The notes under the pieces are model-generated. The model saw nothing but the letters and a program-made list of their open reading frames with translations, was not told the DNA's origin and did no database searches. From Maribacter sp. (GTDB lineage Bacteria; Bacteroidota; Bacteroidia; Flavobacteriales; Flavobacteriaceae): 64,000 nucleotides of DNA. A program made the translations under genes and the position numbers. Location: positions 124,001 to 188,000 of the forward strand of contig DRFI01000025.1 in the NCBI GenBank assembly GCA_011050675.1. The letters run 5' to 3'. This document shows positions 15,794-25,375 of this stretch, one piece after another (position 1 is the first letter of the stretch; each line of letters opens with the position of its first letter).

Positions 15794-18046
15794 ATGATAA
15801 GTGTATTTATGAGTTCAACCATAATGAAGTTAAAGGCTTTAATTGCTTCCACTAAAACATATATTGTTTTACTGATATTAGCCGTAGGCTTGCTTCTTTA
15901 TACTGTAGCTGTAGGGTATCAGCAAGTGAAAAGACTACATAAAACCGGCGGTTTGGTTTCTCATACGCTCGAAGTTCAGCGAGCTATAGTAGAACTTTCA
16001 GCCAAATTTCTAGAGGTTGAATCTATTCAGTTTAAAAAGTATTTTGAGAAAGATGAAAGTAACCTCTCGACTATAGTTGTAACAGAATTAGGACAGTCGT
16101 TAGAAAGATTAAAATTACTAACTGCAGACAACGAAGCCCAAGTAGAAAAAGTAAAGGCGTTACAGCGATTACGAGATAAAATAATTATCGAAATTGATAA
16201 AAATAGTATACTTGATACGGTTTATGCAAAAGATAGTGTTGCATTTGATATTTCAAGTTTAGGTTATAAGCATGTTGACCGAATTTCAAAAATTGTAGCA
16301 CAATCTCAGGCTATAAAAGAAAGAATGCTTGCTGAGGAGAACTATCTAATGGTTGAGCGTAAAGAAGAATATACCTCACAATCATTTTTAACCCCTATGT
16401 CATCTCTGCTAGTAGCATTAACTGCGCTAGGAATATTTATTATTGGCTTTATTAGCATCTATAAGCAGAAAGGAGAAATTCAAGATGTTAATAGTCAGGT
16501 TTATAATCAAAATAAAAAATTACAGGAAACAGAAGAGTTTTTAAAAGGGGTATATAAAAGTTCAAATAACGTCATAAGTCATTTTGAGCCAATATTAGAT
16601 GTCGATGGAGCTATATCCGATTTTCAATTTCGCTATACTTCTAATGCAATTGAAAAGGTGACAGGTGCAGAACAGGATGATATTATTGGAAAACCTCTTT
16701 TAGAGATGTACCCAATGGTAAAAGAGAACGGACTTTTTAATTTGATGAAAGAATGTTATTTAAGTGGAGAACCTCAAGAACATGAGAGCGTTTATACATT
16801 TGAGGGGAAAAATAAGTATATACAGAATACTGTAGTGAAATCTGCTAATGGTATTACCAATACCGCATGGGATACTACAAAGGTTAAGGAAGGTGAAAAA
16901 ATATTACAAAAACTAAATGAGGACCTAAGTCTACAAAATACCATATTTAAAGAGGCGGAAAATGTGGCGGGTGTTGGAAGTTTTATTTGGTATTTAGATG
17001 ATGGTAGTGCAACAGTTTCAGACAACTTTTATAGAATTCTTGGAGTTGAACCCGATCATTTTGAGGTTACTTTTAATAGCTATAAAGAATTCATCCATCC
17101 AGAAGATATTTCAATATTTGATGCATTAAGTTCTGATAAAGAAGAGAATGGTGTGTCTACGGTATTTACCTATCGGGTACAGACCAAAAATAAGGGGGTA
17201 AAGTATTTGGACTTAAAAGGCAGGCATATTAAAATAGATGATAGACCGGTATCTGTTGGTATAGTGCAAGATATTACCAGCCGTGTGGAAAAAGATCGAC
17301 AGCTAATTGATAGTTTCGAGAAATTAAAAATAAGTAATGAGGAGCTAGAATCTTTTAACAGGGTGGCAAGTCATGATTTGCAAGAGCCATTAAGGAAGAT
17401 TCAAATGTTTATATCTCGTATAGAGGACACAGGTAGTAAAGGAATACCTGATGAGGTTCATGGGTATTTCGCTAAAATTAAATCTGCAACATTTAGAATG
17501 CGAGAATTAATTCAGAATCTACTGTCTTATTCACGGATAGATAAGTTGAATTCAAAATTCGAAAATGTAAATTTAGGTGATGTTATTATTAAAGTTGAAG
17601 ATGAACTTTCGCAATTAATAAAAGATACAGGTGCTACGATTTCTTATAATGAATTACCAGTTATTAACGGTATTCCATTTAAAATAGAACAGTTGTGCAC
17701 CAACCTTATTAGTAACTCTATCAAGTATAGAAAAACCAATACATCACCAATAATTGATATCACTTCAGTTCGATTACGAAACATAAATATTCCAGAAAAT
17801 TTTATTAAAAATTCTGAATACTATTACAAACTTTCATTTACGGATAATGGTATTGGGTTTGACCCTGAATTTGCAAGTAATATTTTTGAAGTCTTTCAAA
17901 GATTACATACAAAAACCGAGTATTCAGGAACAGGTATAGGGCTTTCTATATGCAAAAAGATTGTAGAGAAGCATAATGGATATATACATGCAATTGGTAA
18001 GAAAGATGAAGGCTCAACCTTTATCATATACCTGCCAAGCAATTAA
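15794..18046 (+). CDS. Membrane sensor histidine kinase with two PAS domains
   Basis: A 750-residue kinase. A transmembrane helix at about 20-42 and another at about 202-224 bound a helical periplasmic sensor of about 160 residues. Two PAS domains follow (about 250-365 and 390-500, the second with the PAS_3-like pattern FIHPEDISIF). The HisKA helix has His527 in ASHDLQEPLRKI, the group found with phytochrome-like and other Bacteroidota kinases. The ATPase domain shows LCTNLISNSIKY, TDNGIGFD and GTGIGLSI. No response regulator or receiver domain is nearby, so it is an orphan. The ATGs at 15809 and 15824 are alternative starts. Confidence 0.92.
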   Translation: MISVFMSSTIMKLKALIASTKTYIVLLILAVGLLLYTVAVGYQQVKRLHKTGGLVSHTLEVQRAIVELSAKFLEVESIQFKKYFEKDESNLSTIVVTELGQSLERLKLLTADNEAQVEKVKALQRLRDKIIIEIDKNSILDTVYAKDSVAFDISSLGYKHVDRISKIVAQSQAIKERMLAEENYLMVERKEEYTSQSFLTPMSSLLVALTALGIFIIGFISIYKQKGEIQDVNSQVYNQNKKLQETEEFLKGVYKSSNNVISHFEPILDVDGAISDFQFRYTSNAIEKVTGAEQDDIIGKPLLEMYPMVKENGLFNLMKECYLSGEPQEHESVYTFEGKNKYIQNTVVKSANGITNTAWDTTKVKEGEKILQKLNEDLSLQNTIFKEAENVAGVGSFIWYLDDGSATVSDNFYRILGVEPDHFEVTFNSYKEFIHPEDISIFDALSSDKEENGVSTVFTYRVQTKNKGVKYLDLKGRHIKIDDRPVSVGIVQDITSRVEKDRQLIDSFEKLKISNEELESFNRVASHDLQEPLRKIQMFISRIEDTGSKGIPDEVHGYFAKIKSATFRMRELIQNLLSYSRIDKLNSKFENVNLGDVIIKVEDELSQLIKDTGATISYNELPVINGIPFKIEQLCTNLISNSIKYRKTNTSPIIDITSVRLRNINIPENFIKNSEYYYKLSFTDNGIGFDPEFASNIFEVFQRLHTKTEYSGTGIGLSICKKIVEKHNGYIHAIGKKDEGSTFIIYLPSN

Positions 18047-18250
18047 TATCTACACAGCGTATATTAAAATGTTGTTTCATTAGCCAATCTTTAAAGTATT
18101 CCATGTCAGAATAAAATCGACCTATAATTTTCAATACTCTGCGAGTTAAATAAAATTTAATGGTGTAATTAATTGTGGTAGCTATAACCATGATTAAATG
18201 GTTCATTCAGAAAAAGTTACTTTTAAGACTTTATTAGTACAACTATAGAA

Positions 18251-18802
18251 ATGGAACCACCAGAAATTATAACAGAAAGATTAAAATTAAGATTAATTGA
18301 AATAGCTGATTTGGAGGCTATTCATAACCTTCATGTCTTACCTGAAACAGATGAATATAATACTCTTGGTATTCCTAAGAATTTAGAGGAAACCAAGCAT
18401 GTAATAATACCTTGGGTTTCGGCAAACAAATTATCTAAAATAACAAATTACACCTTCGCTATTGAACAAAAAGAAACTGGTAAATTTATTGGTCTGTTTG
18501 GACTTAGACTTGGTAATAAAAAATATAGTAGAGCAGAGGTTTGGTATAAGTTACATATCAATTTTTGGAATAAAGGTTACGCAACAGAATCTTTAAAAGC
18601 GGTATTGAATTTCGGTTTTAAGACGCTTAATTTACATCGTATAGAAGCTGGTTGTGCCGTGGAAAATGTTGGCTCAGCAAAAGTGATGGAAAAAGTAGGT
18701 ATGATCAAAGAAGGTAGAAAAAGACAAATACTACCATTAAAAGCAGGTTGGTCAGATAGTTTTGAATATGCTATACTTCATAATGATAAACTAAACAACT
18801 GA
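18251..18802 (+). CDS. RimJ/RimL-type GNAT N-acetyltransferase
   Basis: A 183-residue acetyltransferase of the ribosomal-protein-alanine acetyltransferase type: ITERLKLRLIEIADLEAI at the start, RAEVWYKLHINFWNKGYATESLKAVLNFGF around the acetyl-CoA site (WNKGYATES), and LHRIEAGCAVENVGSAKVMEKVGM at the end. Such enzymes often acetylate protein N-termini or small amines. The 204 bases before it (18047-18250) show no gene. Confidence 0.9.
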   Translation: MEPPEIITERLKLRLIEIADLEAIHNLHVLPETDEYNTLGIPKNLEETKHVIIPWVSANKLSKITNYTFAIEQKETGKFIGLFGLRLGNKKYSRAEVWYKLHINFWNKGYATESLKAVLNFGFKTLNLHRIEAGCAVENVGSAKVMEKVGMIKEGRKRQILPLKAGWSDSFEYAILHNDKLNN

Positions 18803-18861
18803 ATAAGGCTTTTATAGAATTGTTTTAAGTTATATAGAAATGAGTGTGTCTGCCGAACTTA

Positions 18862-19323
18862 TTAAAGAGGAACGGCATATGAATGTTTTATAGTGCCAAT
18901 AACAAAAGTACTATGAGCACTGCCTATGTTTTGTATGGCACCCAGATCATTGATGACAAATGACTGGTAGTGCTTCATATCTTTAATTATGATTTTAAGT
19001 AAAAAATCATAATCACCAGATATGTTATAACATTCCGTTACCTCTTTTAGAGAGATAATATCTTTAACGAATTTATTCCCGATCTCTTTGGTATGTTCTT
19101 TCAATGTTATATTACAAAAAACAGTAAGGGTCTTACCAATTTCTTCAGCCTCTACAATAGCAACATATTTTTTGATGATGCCATTTTTCTCTAAACGTTT
19201 TATTCGTTCATAAACTGGTGTTGGTGATAGATTTACTTTTTGAGCAATCTCTTTAGTTGTAAGTTTTCCGTTCTCCTGTAGTATCTCTAAAAGTTTCCAA
19301 TCGGTAGAATCTAAATTATGCAT
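18862..19323 (-). CDS. Lrp/AsnC family transcriptional regulator
   Basis: A 153-residue Lrp-type regulator. The winged helix (residues 4-60: DSTDWKLLEILQENGKLTTKEIAQKVNLSPTPVYERIKRLEKNGII) precedes the RAM effector domain (about 65-150, with GDYDFLLKIIIKDMKHYQ). Members bind DNA as multimers in response to amino acids. It is divergent from metE with 154 bases between them, so control of methionine synthesis is likely. A close AT-rich inverted repeat lies at 19368-19386. Confidence 0.93.
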   Translation of the reverse strand: MHNLDSTDWKLLEILQENGKLTTKEIAQKVNLSPTPVYERIKRLEKNGIIKKYVAIVEAEEIGKTLTVFCNITLKEHTKEIGNKFVKDIISLKEVTECYNISGDYDFLLKIIIKDMKHYQSFVINDLGAIQNIGSAHSTFVIGTIKHSYAVPL

Positions 19324-19367
19324 AGATAGTTTTTCTTTTAATACTTCAAAATACCTCTAGTAAAAGA

Positions 19368-19386
19368 TATATTAATTATTAATATA
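19368..19386. promoter_or_regulatory. AT-rich inverted repeat, possible Lrp site
   Basis: TATATTAA / TTAATATA with a three-base centre, located between the divergent lrp and metE genes. Lrp-type proteins favour AT-rich imperfect palindromes, but such repeats also arise by chance in AT-rich DNA. Confidence 0.35.
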
Positions 19387-19477
19387 AATAAAACTAGTTA
19401 TATTTTCTTACTTTATTTTAAAAGTTAGATAATTTAATCATTATAAATAGTTTTGATGGAAATTTAAACTTCATCAA

Positions 19478-21781
19478 ATGAAAGCAATTGTATTAGGTTA
19501 TCCTAGAATAGGGGAAAAGAGGGAGCTCAAAAGGGCGATAGAAAAATATTGGAAAAATGACATTTCTGAAGATACATTATCTAAGATTACTAGCGAGTTA
19601 AGAGCTAAGGCTTGGAAGACACAACAGAACTATGGTATTGATTTAATTTCTTCAAATGATTTTTCACTGTATGATCAAGTTTTAGATATGTGCATTACCC
19701 TTGGGTGTATACCCCAAAGGTTCAAAGATTTAATAGGACTGCAGCAGTATTTTGCGATGGCAAGGGGTCATCAAACTAATAATGTAGATGTCACCGCCAT
19801 GGAAATGACAAAATGGTTCGATACTAACTATCATTACATTGTGCCTGAATTTGTTAAAAATCAGTTGTTTCATTTAAATTCCGATAAAATAATTAGTGAA
19901 ATTAAGGAGGCTAAAGAACTCGGTATTATATCTAAACCTGTTATTATTGGACCCCTTACATTTTTGCTTTTAGGAAAGGAGAAGGAAGAAGGCTTTAATA
20001 GGTTGGGTTTGTTAAACAAGCTATTGCCAGTTTATGAAGAATTGATAGTAGAGATTGACCAACAAGGTGTCGATTACCTTCAAATTGATGAGCCCATTTT
20101 ATCGACTGATCTTACAGACGAGGAACAATCTGTTTTAGGACTGGCTTACGATTATTTTTCAAAAATAGATGTAAATCTAAAGTTTATATTGGCAAATTAT
20201 TTTGATTGTTATGGAAAGAATCTAGAACTAGCATTAAAATTACCTGTTCATGTACTTCATATAGATGTGGTTCGTTGCTCATTGCAATTAGATGATATTT
20301 TAGAAACTAAATTATTAGGTGATAAAGTGCTGTCTTTAGGGGTTGTGGATGGTAGAAATATTTGGATAAACGATTTTAAAAAGTCGTTAAGATTAATTGA
20401 AAAAGCCAAGAATAAATTAGGGAAAGATCAAGTTTGGATCGGTACTTCGTGTTCATTACTTCATGTACCTTATGATTTAGAATTAGAAGAAAATAACGAA
20501 CAATTAAATAGCGAGGTAAAGCAATGGTTAGCTTTCGCAAAGCAGAAATTACAAGAGATTATTGCCCTAAAAAAGTTAGCCTTGCAACAAGAAGATGTAA
20601 GTGTTAATGCATTTTTTGACAAGAACCAAGAAGCAAATCAAAGTAGAAAAACTTCATCACTTATTCATGATCAAAATGTACAGCAGCGTGTTGGTAGTTT
20701 AAAAAGTACAGATAGTGAAAGAGACTCTCTGTTTTCAATCCGCCAGGCACGACAACGAAAAGAATTAAAACTTCCTTTATTCCCAACAACCACCATAGGT
20801 TCTTTTCCACAGACCACAGAGGTAAGGCAAACACGTTCTAAGTTTAAAAAAGGAGAACTATCACAAGAAGATTATGATGCATTTATAAAAAAGGAAACAG
20901 AAGAAACAATTCGTTTTCAAGAAGATGTAGATTTAGATGTTTTGGTTCATGGTGAATTTGAACGAAATGATATGGTAGAGTATTTCGGGGAGCAATTAGA
21001 GGGCTTTTTGTTTACTAAATTCGGCTGGGTACAGAGTTATGGTACACGTTGTGTAAAACCGCCAATAATTTATGGAGACGTATCTCGACCAAAACCAATG
21101 ACCGTAAAATGGTCTTCTTATGCACAGTCTATTACCCATAAATATGTGAAAGGAATGCTAACCGGACCAGTAACCATATTACAGTGGTCTTTTGTAAGAA
21201 ACGACCAACCAAGGTCTGTAACGTGTAATCAAATTGCGTTGGCTATACGCGATGAGGTTAATGATTTAGAGAAAGCCGGATTGAAAATAATACAGATCGA
21301 TGAGCCAGCACTAAGAGAAGGATTACCATTAAGAAAAGAAGATTGGAAAGCTTATTTAGATTGGGCGGTAAATGCGTTTAAAATTTCTGCTAGTGGTGTA
21401 AATGACCATACTCAAATACACACCCACATGTGCTACGCAGAATTTAATGATATTATAGAAAGTATTGCAAAAATGGATGCTGATGTTATTACCATAGAAA
21501 CATCTCGATCAGAAATGGAACTTTTAAAAGCATTTGTAGATTTCAAATACCCAAATGAAATAGGTCCAGGTGTTTATGACATACATTCGCCAAGAATACC
21601 TTCGCAAGAAGAAATGGAACAGCTACTAGATAAGGCTTCAAATCTTTTGCCGTTCGGTAATGTTTGGGTGAATCCAGATTGTGGTTTAAAAACTAGGGAT
21701 TGGCCTGAAACCAAAATAGCTCTTAAAAACTTAGTGCAATCTGCAAATAGAATGAGAGAGAAATCATCTTATGCGGTATAA
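19478..21781 (+). CDS. metE: Cobalamin-independent methionine synthase
   Basis: A 767-residue enzyme transferring a methyl group from 5-methyltetrahydropteroyl-polyglutamate to homocysteine in the last step of methionine synthesis. The N-terminal barrel starts VLGYPRIGEKRELKRAIEKYW; the C-terminal barrel starts LPLFPTTTIGSFPQT. Zinc and homocysteine site residues lie in HTHMCYAEF, ITIETSRS and NPDCGLKTRDW. Its length is typical (about 755-770). It is divergent from an Lrp regulator, with no SAM riboswitch visible in the leader, so control is probably by protein. It ends at a perfect 20-pair terminator. Confidence 0.97.
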   Translation: MKAIVLGYPRIGEKRELKRAIEKYWKNDISEDTLSKITSELRAKAWKTQQNYGIDLISSNDFSLYDQVLDMCITLGCIPQRFKDLIGLQQYFAMARGHQTNNVDVTAMEMTKWFDTNYHYIVPEFVKNQLFHLNSDKIISEIKEAKELGIISKPVIIGPLTFLLLGKEKEEGFNRLGLLNKLLPVYEELIVEIDQQGVDYLQIDEPILSTDLTDEEQSVLGLAYDYFSKIDVNLKFILANYFDCYGKNLELALKLPVHVLHIDVVRCSLQLDDILETKLLGDKVLSLGVVDGRNIWINDFKKSLRLIEKAKNKLGKDQVWIGTSCSLLHVPYDLELEENNEQLNSEVKQWLAFAKQKLQEIIALKKLALQQEDVSVNAFFDKNQEANQSRKTSSLIHDQNVQQRVGSLKSTDSERDSLFSIRQARQRKELKLPLFPTTTIGSFPQTTEVRQTRSKFKKGELSQEDYDAFIKKETEETIRFQEDVDLDVLVHGEFERNDMVEYFGEQLEGFLFTKFGWVQSYGTRCVKPPIIYGDVSRPKPMTVKWSSYAQSITHKYVKGMLTGPVTILQWSFVRNDQPRSVTCNQIALAIRDEVNDLEKAGLKIIQIDEPALREGLPLRKEDWKAYLDWAVNAFKISASGVNDHTQIHTHMCYAEFNDIIESIAKMDADVITIETSRSEMELLKAFVDFKYPNEIGPGVYDIHSPRIPSQEEMEQLLDKASNLLPFGNVWVNPDCGLKTRDWPETKIALKNLVQSANRMREKSSYAV

Positions 21782-21801
21782 ATACTAAAATTTTACAACG
21801 G

Positions 21802-21845
21802 AAATCAAAAAAAGCTTGGATGAAAATCCAAGCTTTTTTTGATTT
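21802..21845. terminator. Terminator of metE
   Basis: A perfect 20-pair stem (21802-21821 with 21826-21845) around a GAAA tetraloop, containing A and T runs on opposite arms; it can work on both strands. Confidence 0.9.
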
Positions 21846-21968
21846 AATTGAATACTAGTAACTATTAATTATATAATTAATTTTAAATTCAGAATCTTAA
21901 GTTTTAAAGACTAAGCAGGTAATTGTTTTTAATAAAAGGGAATAGTTTCAAAAGACTAAATCAATAAA

Positions 21969-22343
21969 ATGAATTTAAACCAAATAACGGTACCATCTTT
22001 AGATTTGACAAAATCAATTCCTTTTTATGAGGCATTAGGGCTAAAATTGATTGTGAAGGCACTACCTAATTATGCGAGATTTGAATGCCCTCATGGTAAT
22101 TCAACTTTTTCCATTCACCAAACAAATGCTTTGCCGAAAGGAGATGGAGTCTATGTTTATTTTGAATGTGAAAACCTAGAAGAGCAAGTAAAATTTCTTA
22201 AAGAAAAAGGAATTGTTTTTGATCAAGAACCTACAGATGAAAGATGGTTGTGGAGAGAAGCTCGATTAAAAGATTTAGACGGTAACCAGCTTATCTTGTT
22301 TTATGGTGGTGAAAATAGAATTAATCCTCCTTGGCGTATTTAG
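21969..22343 (+). CDS. VOC family (glyoxalase-like) protein
   Basis: A 124-residue vicinal-oxygen-chelate protein: NQITVPSLDLTKSIPFYEALGLKLIV forms the first beta-alpha-beta module, and DLDGNQLILFYGGENRINPPW ends the second with the usual metal-ligand region. Conserved positions (His50 in FSIHQTN, Glu87-Glu89 area) could bind metal. The substrate is unknown: glyoxalase, fosfomycin-resistance-like or dioxygenase-like roles are all possible, and none is supported specifically. It is monocistronic. Confidence 0.85.
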   Translation: MNLNQITVPSLDLTKSIPFYEALGLKLIVKALPNYARFECPHGNSTFSIHQTNALPKGDGVYVYFECENLEEQVKFLKEKGIVFDQEPTDERWLWREARLKDLDGNQLILFYGGENRINPPWRI

Positions 22344-22685
22344 TTAACAAATGAAAAGGAATAGTAACTATTAATAGTTGTATGAAATTTATCTTTTTCA
22401 GAGTATTTCAAAAAATGCGTTATAGAATTCACAGATACTATAGTTTAGTTGGTTACGAGGTTAATAGTATAACCGAGTTAAATTTAATAAGTTAACAACA
22501 TATTTATCTTAATAGTAATGATTAAGTAATACTAATCAGTTGATAGATGCGTTAATCAATCAATTATTACAACAAGTAGTACTTTTAACAACTTATTGGA
22601 ATAGGAAATTAAAATCGTCCAACTTTTAACATCGCTTTTAAATAGTTGAGGTTGAAGAAAGATAGTTAAAATTGAAAAAGACTTT
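22344..22685. other. 342-base intergenic region before the first GH63 gene
   Basis: AT-rich with no convincing gene. A 37-codon ORF (22382-22495) is present but unsupported. TACTTTTA at 22580-22587 resembles a -7 box and would give a leader of about 95 bases to the gene at 22686. No terminator is visible after the VOC gene. Confidence 0.4.
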
Positions 22686-25313
22686 ATGGTCCATAAAAAT
22701 GCTGAGGAAGAAAGATTAGCCGTTGAGGATAATTATAAAAATTGGAAAAGATGGGGTCCTTATTTAGCTGAGCGTCAATGGGGAACGGTACGAGAAGATT
22801 ATAGTCCAGAAGGTCATGCCTGGAGTTTTATTGGCCATGACAAAGCACGTAGTAATGCCTATAGATGGGGAGAAGAAGGTATTGGTGGATTTTGCGATTC
22901 TAGAGAAATACTTTGTTTGGCACCTGCTTTCTGGAATGGTAAAGATTCCATTTTAAAAGAACGTTTGTTCGGTTTAACCAATGATGAGGGAAACCATGGT
23001 GAAGATGTAAAAGAACTTTACTTTCATCAAGTATCTACGCCTACGCATTCATATGCTAAATATCTATACAAGTACCCACACAAAAAGTTTCCATACACAG
23101 AACTAGTTAGAAAGAATAAAAATAGAAGTCGAGAGCAATCAGAATTTGAGATTTTAGATACTAAAGCTTTTGATAATAATACTTATTTTGACTGTTTTAT
23201 AGAATATGCCAAAGAAGATGTTGGTGATATTTTAATGAAAGTTACGGTAATTAATAGGGGTCCAAGAGCAGCTAATATTCACGTACTACCACATTTATGG
23301 TTTCGTAATTTTTGGAAACATAATCAAAGGTTCGAAAGAGCTGAGATGAAATCTATTTCAGATAATTCAGTACAGTCTCGTAGCACACGTAATGGGCGAT
23401 ACTATTTTTATCATGAAAATGGAGAGCAATTATTTTGTGAAAACGAAACCAATAATCAGCGTATTTACAATGTGCCCAATGAGGTGGATTATGTAAAGGA
23501 CGGTATTAATGATCACGTTGTTAATGGTGAGGCTACGGTAAACCCAGATAAAAAAGGTTCAAAATTTGCGGTTTGGCATAAGCTTAGATTAAAATCTGGA
23601 GAAGAGAAAACAATTAAAGTTCGTTTAAGTAAAAAGAAACTTGCCGATCCTTGGGGTAATTATGATTCCATTTTTGAAAAAAGAATTCAGGAATGTGAAG
23701 AATTCTATGGCAATATTTTAAAGGAAGAACTTCCGGTTCAACAACAAGAAATTGCAAGAAAAGCATTCTCTGGTTTATTATGGACGAAGCAGTTTTATTA
23801 CTATGATGTCTACAAATGGTTATTTGGAGGTCCTGGTGAATCTAAGCCTCATAGAAACGATAAAAGAAATGCAAGTTGGAGTCACCTAACCAATAGACAT
23901 GTTATTTCAATGCCCGATAAGTGGGAGTATCCTTGGTATGCCGCGTGGGATCTTGCTTTTCATATGGCGTCATTTGTTGAGATTGATCCTTATTTTGCCA
24001 AAGAGCAGTTGCTATTGGTCTTGAAGGAAAGCTATATGCATGCTAACGGACAAATACCGGCTTACGAATGGAATTTTAGTGACGTAAACCCTCCTGTTCA
24101 TTCATGGGCAGTGTGGACGGTTTATGAGAAGGATAAGAAAAGAAATGGTAAAGGCGATTTTAAGTTTTTAGAAAAGGCTTATCAGAAATTACTGGTGAAC
24201 TTTACCTGGTGGGTTAACCAAAAAGATAAGAGTGGAACTAACCTCTTTGAGGGTGGATTCTTAGGTCTTGATAATATTGGGGTTTTTGATCGTAACCACA
24301 TGCCAGAAGGTATTACCCGTATGCAACAGGCGGATGCCACAAGTTGGATGGCTATGTTTACCTTGAACATGTTACGCATGTCATTAGAAATGGCAACGGT
24401 AAACCCAAATTATGAAGATAGTGTTGCTAAGTTCTTTAGACACTTTTTAAATATTGCTTGGGCAATGCATCATATTGGTCAAAAAGATATTTCACTTTGG
24501 GATGATGAGGATAATTTTTACTATGATGTAGTGGAAATGTCCAACGGAAAAACAGACCGTTTAAAAGTACGATCGCTAGTTGGTATTATACCGCTTTTCG
24601 CGGTTGAAATTATTCATAAAGACCTGTTCGATGAACTAAAGCATTTTAAAACAAGAGCGGCAGAGATTGTAAGAACTAGACCAGATTTAGCTTCTTTAAT
24701 TTCTAATATCGAGGAATTTAATTCTGATGGAAATTACTTATTCTCAATTATGCGTGGCTTTAGATTAGAAAAACTATTGTTCCGCTTATTGGATGAGAAA
24801 GAATTTTTATCTGATTATGGTATTCGTTCCCTTTCAAAATATCATGAAGAGCATCCGTATGTATTTCAGCATAATGGTCATCACCAAATTCAGTATGAAT
24901 CTGGGGAGAGTCAGTCAAACATGTTTGGCGGTAACTCTAACTGGCGTGGTCCTATTTGGTTGCCTTTGAATTATATGATTATTCAGTCTTTACGTAAATA
25001 CTTTTCTTATTATGGTGAACAATATGTTTACGAATTTCCAACTGGTTCAGGTAAGAAAATTAACTTGAACGAGATTGCAAATGAACTTTCAAAACGACTT
25101 ATAAAGTTATTTGAACCTGACGAGAACGGTAAGTTTGTATACCATTCAGACGACGAAAATCATGTATTCACTAAAAATGAACACTTTAAAAAGGAGCATT
25201 TCTTTTATGAGTTTTTCGATGGTGATTCAGGTAAAGGTCTTGGGGCATCTCACCAAACTGGCTGGACAGCTTTAGTAGCTAATTTGATTTTGGAATTAGA
25301 ACAGAATAGCTAG
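22686..25313 (+). CDS. GH63-type glucosidase (MGH1-like), copy 1
   Basis: An 875-residue protein without a signal peptide, so cytoplasmic. The N-terminal beta-rich half (WGPYLAERQWGTVREDYS at 24-41) precedes an (alpha/alpha)6 barrel. Candidate catalytic residues are Asp422 in YPWYAAWDLAFH (general acid) and Glu842 in FFYEFFDGDSGKGLG (general base), by analogy with GH63 enzymes. Bacterial relatives hydrolyse glucosides such as glucosyl- or mannosylglycerate or alpha-glucosides; the substrate here is not settled. A second copy of exactly 875 residues lies inverted at 33921-36548, sharing long stretches (NGQIPAYEWNFSDVNPPV, GGFLGLDNIGVFDR). Confidence 0.85.
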   Translation: MVHKNAEEERLAVEDNYKNWKRWGPYLAERQWGTVREDYSPEGHAWSFIGHDKARSNAYRWGEEGIGGFCDSREILCLAPAFWNGKDSILKERLFGLTNDEGNHGEDVKELYFHQVSTPTHSYAKYLYKYPHKKFPYTELVRKNKNRSREQSEFEILDTKAFDNNTYFDCFIEYAKEDVGDILMKVTVINRGPRAANIHVLPHLWFRNFWKHNQRFERAEMKSISDNSVQSRSTRNGRYYFYHENGEQLFCENETNNQRIYNVPNEVDYVKDGINDHVVNGEATVNPDKKGSKFAVWHKLRLKSGEEKTIKVRLSKKKLADPWGNYDSIFEKRIQECEEFYGNILKEELPVQQQEIARKAFSGLLWTKQFYYYDVYKWLFGGPGESKPHRNDKRNASWSHLTNRHVISMPDKWEYPWYAAWDLAFHMASFVEIDPYFAKEQLLLVLKESYMHANGQIPAYEWNFSDVNPPVHSWAVWTVYEKDKKRNGKGDFKFLEKAYQKLLVNFTWWVNQKDKSGTNLFEGGFLGLDNIGVFDRNHMPEGITRMQQADATSWMAMFTLNMLRMSLEMATVNPNYEDSVAKFFRHFLNIAWAMHHIGQKDISLWDDEDNFYYDVVEMSNGKTDRLKVRSLVGIIPLFAVEIIHKDLFDELKHFKTRAAEIVRTRPDLASLISNIEEFNSDGNYLFSIMRGFRLEKLLFRLLDEKEFLSDYGIRSLSKYHEEHPYVFQHNGHHQIQYESGESQSNMFGGNSNWRGPIWLPLNYMIIQSLRKYFSYYGEQYVYEFPTGSGKKINLNEIANELSKRLIKLFEPDENGKFVYHSDDENHVFTKNEHFKKEHFFYEFFDGDSGKGLGASHQTGWTALVANLILELEQNS

Positions 25314-25335
25314 AGTCTATTTTCTAATATAGTTG

Positions 25336-25375
25336 AACAAAAACGAGACATTTTAATGTCTCGTTTTTGTTTTTA
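25336..25375. terminator. Bidirectional terminator between convergent genes
   Basis: A long stem (AACAAAAACGAGACATT at 25336-25352 paired with 25355-25371) with A and T runs, between the GH63 gene and the convergent HEAT-repeat transporter gene. Confidence 0.88.

Noticed and set aside
19478-21781. SAM riboswitch upstream of metE
   Set aside because: The 154-base divergent interval is mostly A/T with no multi-stem structure matching a SAM aptamer by eye.
21910-21926. CTAAGCA half-site before the VOC gene as a further TetR operator
   Set aside because: The second arm is missing and there is no matching -7 geometry.
22382-22495. 37-codon ORF beginning MKFIFFRVFQKMRYRIHRYY in the gap before the first GH63 gene
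   Set aside because: Short, AT-driven, rich in rare-looking basic/aromatic mix, with no promoter or hydrophobic pattern that would support a real small protein.
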